Shown here: piece after piece, positions 5,575-8,718 of the stretch
How the letters are laid out: each line of letters begins with the position of its first letter
Position numbering within the stretch: position 1 is the stretch's first letter
Assembly (NCBI GenBank): GCA_027070475.1
Contig: JALXDT010000021.1
Location: 1 to 8,718, forward strand
DNA from: Candidatus Aminicenantota bacterium
Lineage (GTDB): Bacteria > Acidobacteriota > Aminicenantia > JAMOAD01
Reading direction: 5' to 3'
Length of the DNA: 8,718 bases
Notes under the pieces: model-generated
What the model was told of the DNA's origin: nothing
The model's input: the letters and a program-made list of their open reading frames with translations, nothing else
Databases searched by the model: none
Made by a program: the position numbers and the translations under genes

Positions 5575-6489
5575 ATGAGGAAGTTTTGGCTTGTTTTCAT
5601 TCTTATTTTGAGCTTTGTCTTTTTATCTTTTAAAACAATCAGAAAAAATTTCGGTTTTAACAAGAAAATAAAGTTGTGTAACAACACTCTTTTGATGAGA
5701 TTCGGAGGAGTTAGAGCCTCTGAATATGGCATCAAACCATTTCCCACTGCTGAAGAGTGGACAAGATATAGTGTTAAAATTGCAAGTAAATTTAGGGACT
5801 TTAAACCGGCGGTTATCTGGATAGTAGGAGTGGCTTATGATAATGGTTCATGCGGTCTTAATTTTCCCTCTGACGGAAAAGAGTATCCCTATATATCATT
5901 TGCAGAAAAGGATGAAAATGAGGAGTATCTCAGCTATTTTGATAATCTTGGTATTAATGTATTTTTACAGGTTGAGCCGGGAGATGCGGATATTCCAACA
6001 TTAATTAATTTAATGCTGAAGAGATATGGAAAACATCCGTCGGTTGTAGGATTTGGAGTTGATATTGAATGGTATAAATGGAGTAAATATGAAGATGGAA
6101 AACCTGTTTCGGATGAAGAGGTAAAAAATTGGGTGAATCTGATATTAAGTTTTAACAAAAATTATGCTCTTTTTTTAAAGCATTGGGAGATTGAAAAAAT
6201 GCCCCCTGAATTCAAAGAGCATCTTATTTTTATAAATGATTCTCAGGGATTTTCCTCTCTGGGAGAAATGATTGATGAGTTCCAAAACTGGGGAAACTAT
6301 TTTTCTTCCTCACCCGTTGCTTTTCAGATAGGTTATGAAGCTGATAAAAACTGGTGGCAGTACTATTATGATCCGGCTGGTAAAATAGGAGATGAGATTT
6401 TAAAAAACATTCCAAACTGTAATGGGATTTATTGGGTTGATTTTACATTAAAGGATGCCTTTATAAAAAGAAAAAGAGGGATAAGGTAG
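5575..6489 (+). CDS. Secreted or membrane-anchored TIM-barrel-like protein, possible glycoside hydrolase
   Basis: 304 residues. The N-terminus MRK followed by about 15 hydrophobic residues (4-18) is a signal peptide or anchor, so the rest should lie outside the cytoplasm. Strand-like segments recur in the manner of a (beta/alpha)8 barrel: AVIWIVGVAYD (79-89), NVFLQVEPGD (128-137), VVGFGVDIEWY (157-167), YALFLKHWE, LIFINDSQGF, VAFQIGYEAD (248-257) and GIYWVDF (284-290). Acidic residues at strand ends (Asp163, Glu165, Glu255, Asp289) are where glycosidase catalytic residues sit, and GVDIEW recalls the DxE of GH18-like enzymes. I cannot name a family with certainty. I prefer ATG 5575 to the upstream in-frame TTG at 5551 because the signal sequence begins there. 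Neither has a Shine-Dalgarno, in contrast to the minus-strand genes. Divergent from tnaA. Confidence 0.75.
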   Translation: MRKFWLVFILILSFVFLSFKTIRKNFGFNKKIKLCNNTLLMRFGGVRASEYGIKPFPTAEEWTRYSVKIASKFRDFKPAVIWIVGVAYDNGSCGLNFPSDGKEYPYISFAEKDENEEYLSYFDNLGINVFLQVEPGDADIPTLINLMLKRYGKHPSVVGFGVDIEWYKWSKYEDGKPVSDEEVKNWVNLILSFNKNYALFLKHWEIEKMPPEFKEHLIFINDSQGFSSLGEMIDEFQNWGNYFSSSPVAFQIGYEADKNWWQYYYDPAGKIGDEILKNIPNCNGIYWVDFTLKDAFIKRKRGIR

Positions 6490-6524
6490 ACTAAAATAAT
6501 TTTGGTTTTTTCCGAAAAAATAGT

Positions 6525-7061
6525 ATGAGGATAAATTCTGTGGCAGTTAAATTTAATCTTCAAGCTTTAAGGGTAAAGAAGGATATTAAAATTAATAATA
6601 TTGTTGTTAAGGAGAGAGAGATTTTAATTAAAACAAATTTAAAGGTTGAGGTCAGGTTTAGCTTTATAAGAAAGATAAAGGTTAGCAACAACAAAATAGA
6701 TGATGACCTTCTTGAGGTTTTGAAACAGATGGCAATTGAGTTATCTAAAATTGCAATGAAGAAAGGCAAAAAGAGGATATCCCTTGAATTTTTTGACCAA
6801 AAGACAGCTCTCAAAATTGCTTCATTTGAAGATGGTAAATTTTTAAGGGATTATCTATCCTTGATGAGGATGATAGAGATGACAGATGAGATTTTATACA
6901 AGGATGATAAAACTGTTGATCACTATAAAATTATTCCGAAGGTTACAGATTATTTAATAAAAAGTTCAAAGGAGATTTATACAGTGGAATATGGTAAGAT
7001 GAGCCTTGAACTTGATTTTGTAGCTAACAATAAAATAGGTCAGGTTTATAATATCCACTAA
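6525..7061 (+). CDS. Hypothetical protein, 178 residues, not recognised
   Basis: I do not recognise this protein. It is Lys- and Ile-rich with no signal peptide, membrane segment, cysteine or evident metal motif, so it is probably cytoplasmic. The N-terminal third (about 1-55) alternates hydrophobic and charged residues like beta strands. The middle (58-130) looks helical with a KKGKKR patch, and the C-terminus ends in another strand pair. It follows the TIM-barrel-like gene after 35 nt on the same strand, so the two may be co-transcribed. No Shine-Dalgarno is seen before ATG 6525. It has a normal start-to-stop frame and codon use like its neighbours, which favours a real gene. Confidence 0.65.
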   Translation: MRINSVAVKFNLQALRVKKDIKINNIVVKEREILIKTNLKVEVRFSFIRKIKVSNNKIDDDLLEVLKQMAIELSKIAMKKGKKRISLEFFDQKTALKIASFEDGKFLRDYLSLMRMIEMTDEILYKDDKTVDHYKIIPKVTDYLIKSSKEIYTVEYGKMSLELDFVANNKIGQVYNIH

Positions 7062-7189
7062 TAATCTTTAGCAATTTTTATAAAAAAGTGCAATTAAATA
7101 ATTTTTTAGAAAAACCAACTATCTTTCAAAAATTTATTTCAAGGTTTTCAAATGAATCTAGTTTGTAATTCTGTTTACTCAGAAACTAA

Positions 7190-7831
7190 TTATTTTAAGT
7201 AAAAGACTTTTTTAAAATACCAATAAATGATTCCCCCATATTCATGAATCAATAATTTCAAAAGTCTTCTCCTTTTTTTAAGATTATCAAATTTCTCTCT
7301 GAATGTAGATGAAGAGTATAGAAAAAACTTTTTTTTATAAAAGTATGAAAATACTAATTTTACTCTTTTGGCATGATAGAAAGAGGTTATGATAATTGGT
7401 TTTTCTATACGATGTTTTATTAGAAACTCTGCAGCCTTTCTACAATCATTAATGGTTGAGTTTGAATAATCAAGTTCGATTATATCTTTTGGAGGTATGC
7501 CTTTTTTAATTAAAAAATTTCTTCCCGTTCTTCTATGTTTTCCACATATAAAATTCCCTGCCAACAATATTTTAGTATTAGGTCTATAGAGTTCAATCGC
7601 AGACTCCAATCTATTCTTAGTGCTAATTCCCAGTATATTGTATCTCTTACATCCTCCACTCAAAACAACAATATGAGAGTAATTTACTCTTTTAATTTCT
7701 TTCAAAGGAGGGGATTTAACCTTTAACGGTAATTCGAGGAGAGGATAGATGTAGCCCGAAAGTACAAGAACAATAATTATCAGAACAAGAATTAAAAACC
7801 CCCATTTTAATCTCATTTTTAATCTTACCAT
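7190..7831 (-). CDS. DUF218 (YdcF/SanA/ElyC-like) membrane-anchored protein
   Basis: 213 residues. One N-terminal membrane segment (about 11-29) follows a basic start, so the domain probably faces outside. Seen: HIVVLSGG (53-60), ILLAGN (88-93), GIPPKDIIEL (111-120), a variant NSTINDC where the family has NTxEN, TSFYHAKRV (149-157), and the C-terminal HEYGGIIYWY (196-205). These are the landmarks of DUF218, whose SanA and ElyC members affect envelope integrity and the fate of lipid-linked envelope precursors. No enzymatic role is established for most members. It follows nagA after 35 nt, so co-transcription is likely. The start is uncertain: AGGAGGG sits just after the nagA stop, more than 20 nt from ATG 7831; a stop codon directly precedes that ATG, and ATG 7816 is the alternative. 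Confidence 0.82.
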   Translation of the reverse strand: MVRLKMRLKWGFLILVLIIIVLVLSGYIYPLLELPLKVKSPPLKEIKRVNYSHIVVLSGGCKRYNILGISTKNRLESAIELYRPNTKILLAGNFICGKHRRTGRNFLIKKGIPPKDIIELDYSNSTINDCRKAAEFLIKHRIEKPIIITSFYHAKRVKLVFSYFYKKKFFLYSSSTFREKFDNLKKRRRLLKLLIHEYGGIIYWYFKKVFYLK

Positions 7832-7866
7832 TCAATTACTTTAATGTAAATTAACCCTCCTCTTTT

Positions 7867-8718
7867 TTATACTATCTCCTTTCCTTTATGAAATATCCTT
7901 TTTATATTGAGATCTTTATCAAGGATTAGGAAAGAAGCCTCTCCCCCATCTCTGAGCTCCGGTATTGGGAATTTAAAAAATTTTCTGCTGTTAATAGTTG
8001 CTATCTTTATAATCTCATCCACCTTAATTCCTATTTTTTTAAGTATTTTTATTTGCTCTGATATAAGTGTTGCGCCCCCTATAAGCATTCCATTTTTATC
8101 AACAAGTTTTTTTTGTTTGCTTTCAGGATTAGCCAAAGGTATAAGATCGGATACTATTGAAAAATCAGAACCTTTCATTTTATAAAAAAGCTCAATAAAG
8201 TCCAAGGATGTGTGAACACCATCCGCTATAATTTCAATGTCAAGGTCATACAGAAAACCTGCTCCTGTAAGTCCTATTTCTCTGTGATGAAGAGAACTCA
8301 TTGCATTGGGGAAATGAGTCATATGACGTACACCCATTTTATAAATTCTCTCAAAATCTTTAAATTTTGCATTACTGTGTCCCAAAGATGGGATTTTCCC
8401 TTTTTCCAATGCTTTTTTTATTAGGGTCTCGGAATTGGGTGTTTCAGGAGCAAAGGTGAAAGTTTTTATTTCTTCTATTTTTAGAAATTCCTCTATGTTT
8501 TCTAAGGTGGGTTTAAGAATCGAACCAATCTCCTGAGCTCCTCTCTTTTCCTCACTAATGAAAGGACCCTCTACGCGTAAAAATGGGAAAATGGATTCCG
8601 GATTCTTTTCTCTGTATTTTCTGAAATCTTCAGCTATTTTTATTAAATTATCCAAAGAATCATTCATTAAGGTGGGAATAACTATATCAAACCCTTTTTT
8701 TATGAGGATTTTTTCAAG
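7867..8718 (-). CDS. nagA: N-acetylglucosamine-6-phosphate deacetylase, 5' end outside window (partial)
   Basis: Hydrolyses GlcNAc-6-phosphate to glucosamine-6-phosphate and acetate in amino-sugar catabolism and cell-wall recycling. The frame is open through the right edge; 283 residues are present of an expected 370-390, so about the first 100, including the HxH metal motif, are missing. The ATG at 8667 is internal, since family-like sequence (VIPTL) lies before it. Seen: metal Glu50 in RVEGPF, His114 in GHSNA, His135 in THFPNAM, ADGVHT with His169, and the catalytic Asp191 in IVSDLIPLA, which match NagA of the amidohydrolase superfamily. TINSRKFF and DGGEASFLILD at the C-terminus are also typical. 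The next gene downstream is a DUF218 protein, which would fit an envelope-related unit. Confidence 0.93.
   Translation of the reverse strand, partial: LEKILIKKGFDIVIPTLMNDSLDNLIKIAEDFRKYREKNPESIFPFLRVEGPFISEEKRGAQEIGSILKPTLENIEEFLKIEEIKTFTFAPETPNSETLIKKALEKGKIPSLGHSNAKFKDFERIYKMGVRHMTHFPNAMSSLHHREIGLTGAGFLYDLDIEIIADGVHTSLDFIELFYKMKGSDFSIVSDLIPLANPESKQKKLVDKNGMLIGGATLISEQIKILKKIGIKVDEIIKIATINSRKFFKFPIPELRDGGEASFLILDKDLNIKRIFHKGKEIV

Noticed and set aside
5451..5747. 98-residue minus-strand frame overlapping the tnaA start
   Set aside because: It lies antisense to the 5575 gene, has no recognisable family or start signal, and covers the tnaA promoter; it is a shadow frame.
6506..6520. TTTTTTCCGAAAAAA inverted repeat before the 6525 gene
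   Set aside because: Six A:T pairs with a three-base loop are too weak for a terminator and are expected by chance in DNA this AT-rich.
7159..7188. TAGTTT/AAACTA and TTCTG/CAGAA inverted repeats between the convergent genes
   Set aside because: The stems are only 5-6 bp, overlap each other and lack a strong U tract, so a terminator call is not supported.

Overview
The window comes from an AT-rich bacterial chromosome, roughly one third G+C by eye. Its proteins are rich in Lys, Ile, Glu and Phe, and arginine is mostly AGA/AGG and isoleucine often ATA. This codon habit is common in thermophiles and deep-branching bacteria. The gene order tyrA-aroE-aroC-aroK(B) is the order I recall from Thermotoga maritima, except that aroA is absent between tyrA and aroE. 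I infer a Thermotogota-like or uncultured AT-rich, perhaps thermophilic, lineage; the sequence does not fix the phylum.

Bases 1-3575 (minus strand) hold a compact aromatic amino acid operon, transcribed tyrA (chorismate mutase-prephenate dehydrogenase), aroE, aroC, aroK. aroK runs off the left edge and probably continues into aroB. Genes overlap by 8-11 bp and carry Shine-Dalgarno sites inside the preceding gene. A 24-codon reading frame bridges tyrA and aroE and may be the scar of a deleted aroA.

Bases 3576-4077 are the most interesting part. They form a long structured leader for the operon. In transcript order they hold a promoter with a perfect TTGACA -35 box, then a 49-residue ORF with an excellent ribosome binding site. 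Residues 17-31 of that ORF are FYFRFWNEFAYYFFY, so 11 of 15 are aromatic and Phe, Tyr and Trp are all present. A 19-bp perfect terminator stem with an eight-U tract lies wholly inside this ORF, and its U tract itself encodes Phe-Phe. Four alternately oriented copies of ATTCCCATT follow and can pair in mutually exclusive ways, then one more hairpin. This looks like an undescribed translation-dependent attenuator that senses all three aromatic amino acids and controls the common aromatic pathway.

Bases 4078-5454 (minus) encode tryptophanase, just upstream of the leader and possibly read through into it. Divergent from it on the plus strand are a secreted or membrane-anchored TIM-barrel-like protein (5575-6489) and an unrecognised 178-residue protein (6525-7061); both lack a Shine-Dalgarno sequence. 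Facing them on the minus strand is a pair, in transcript order nagA (N-acetylglucosamine-6-phosphate deacetylase, 5' end beyond the right edge) and a DUF218/YdcF-SanA-like membrane protein. The biosynthetic operon and tnaA concern aromatic amino acid synthesis and tryptophan breakdown; the right half suggests amino-sugar or cell-envelope metabolism.
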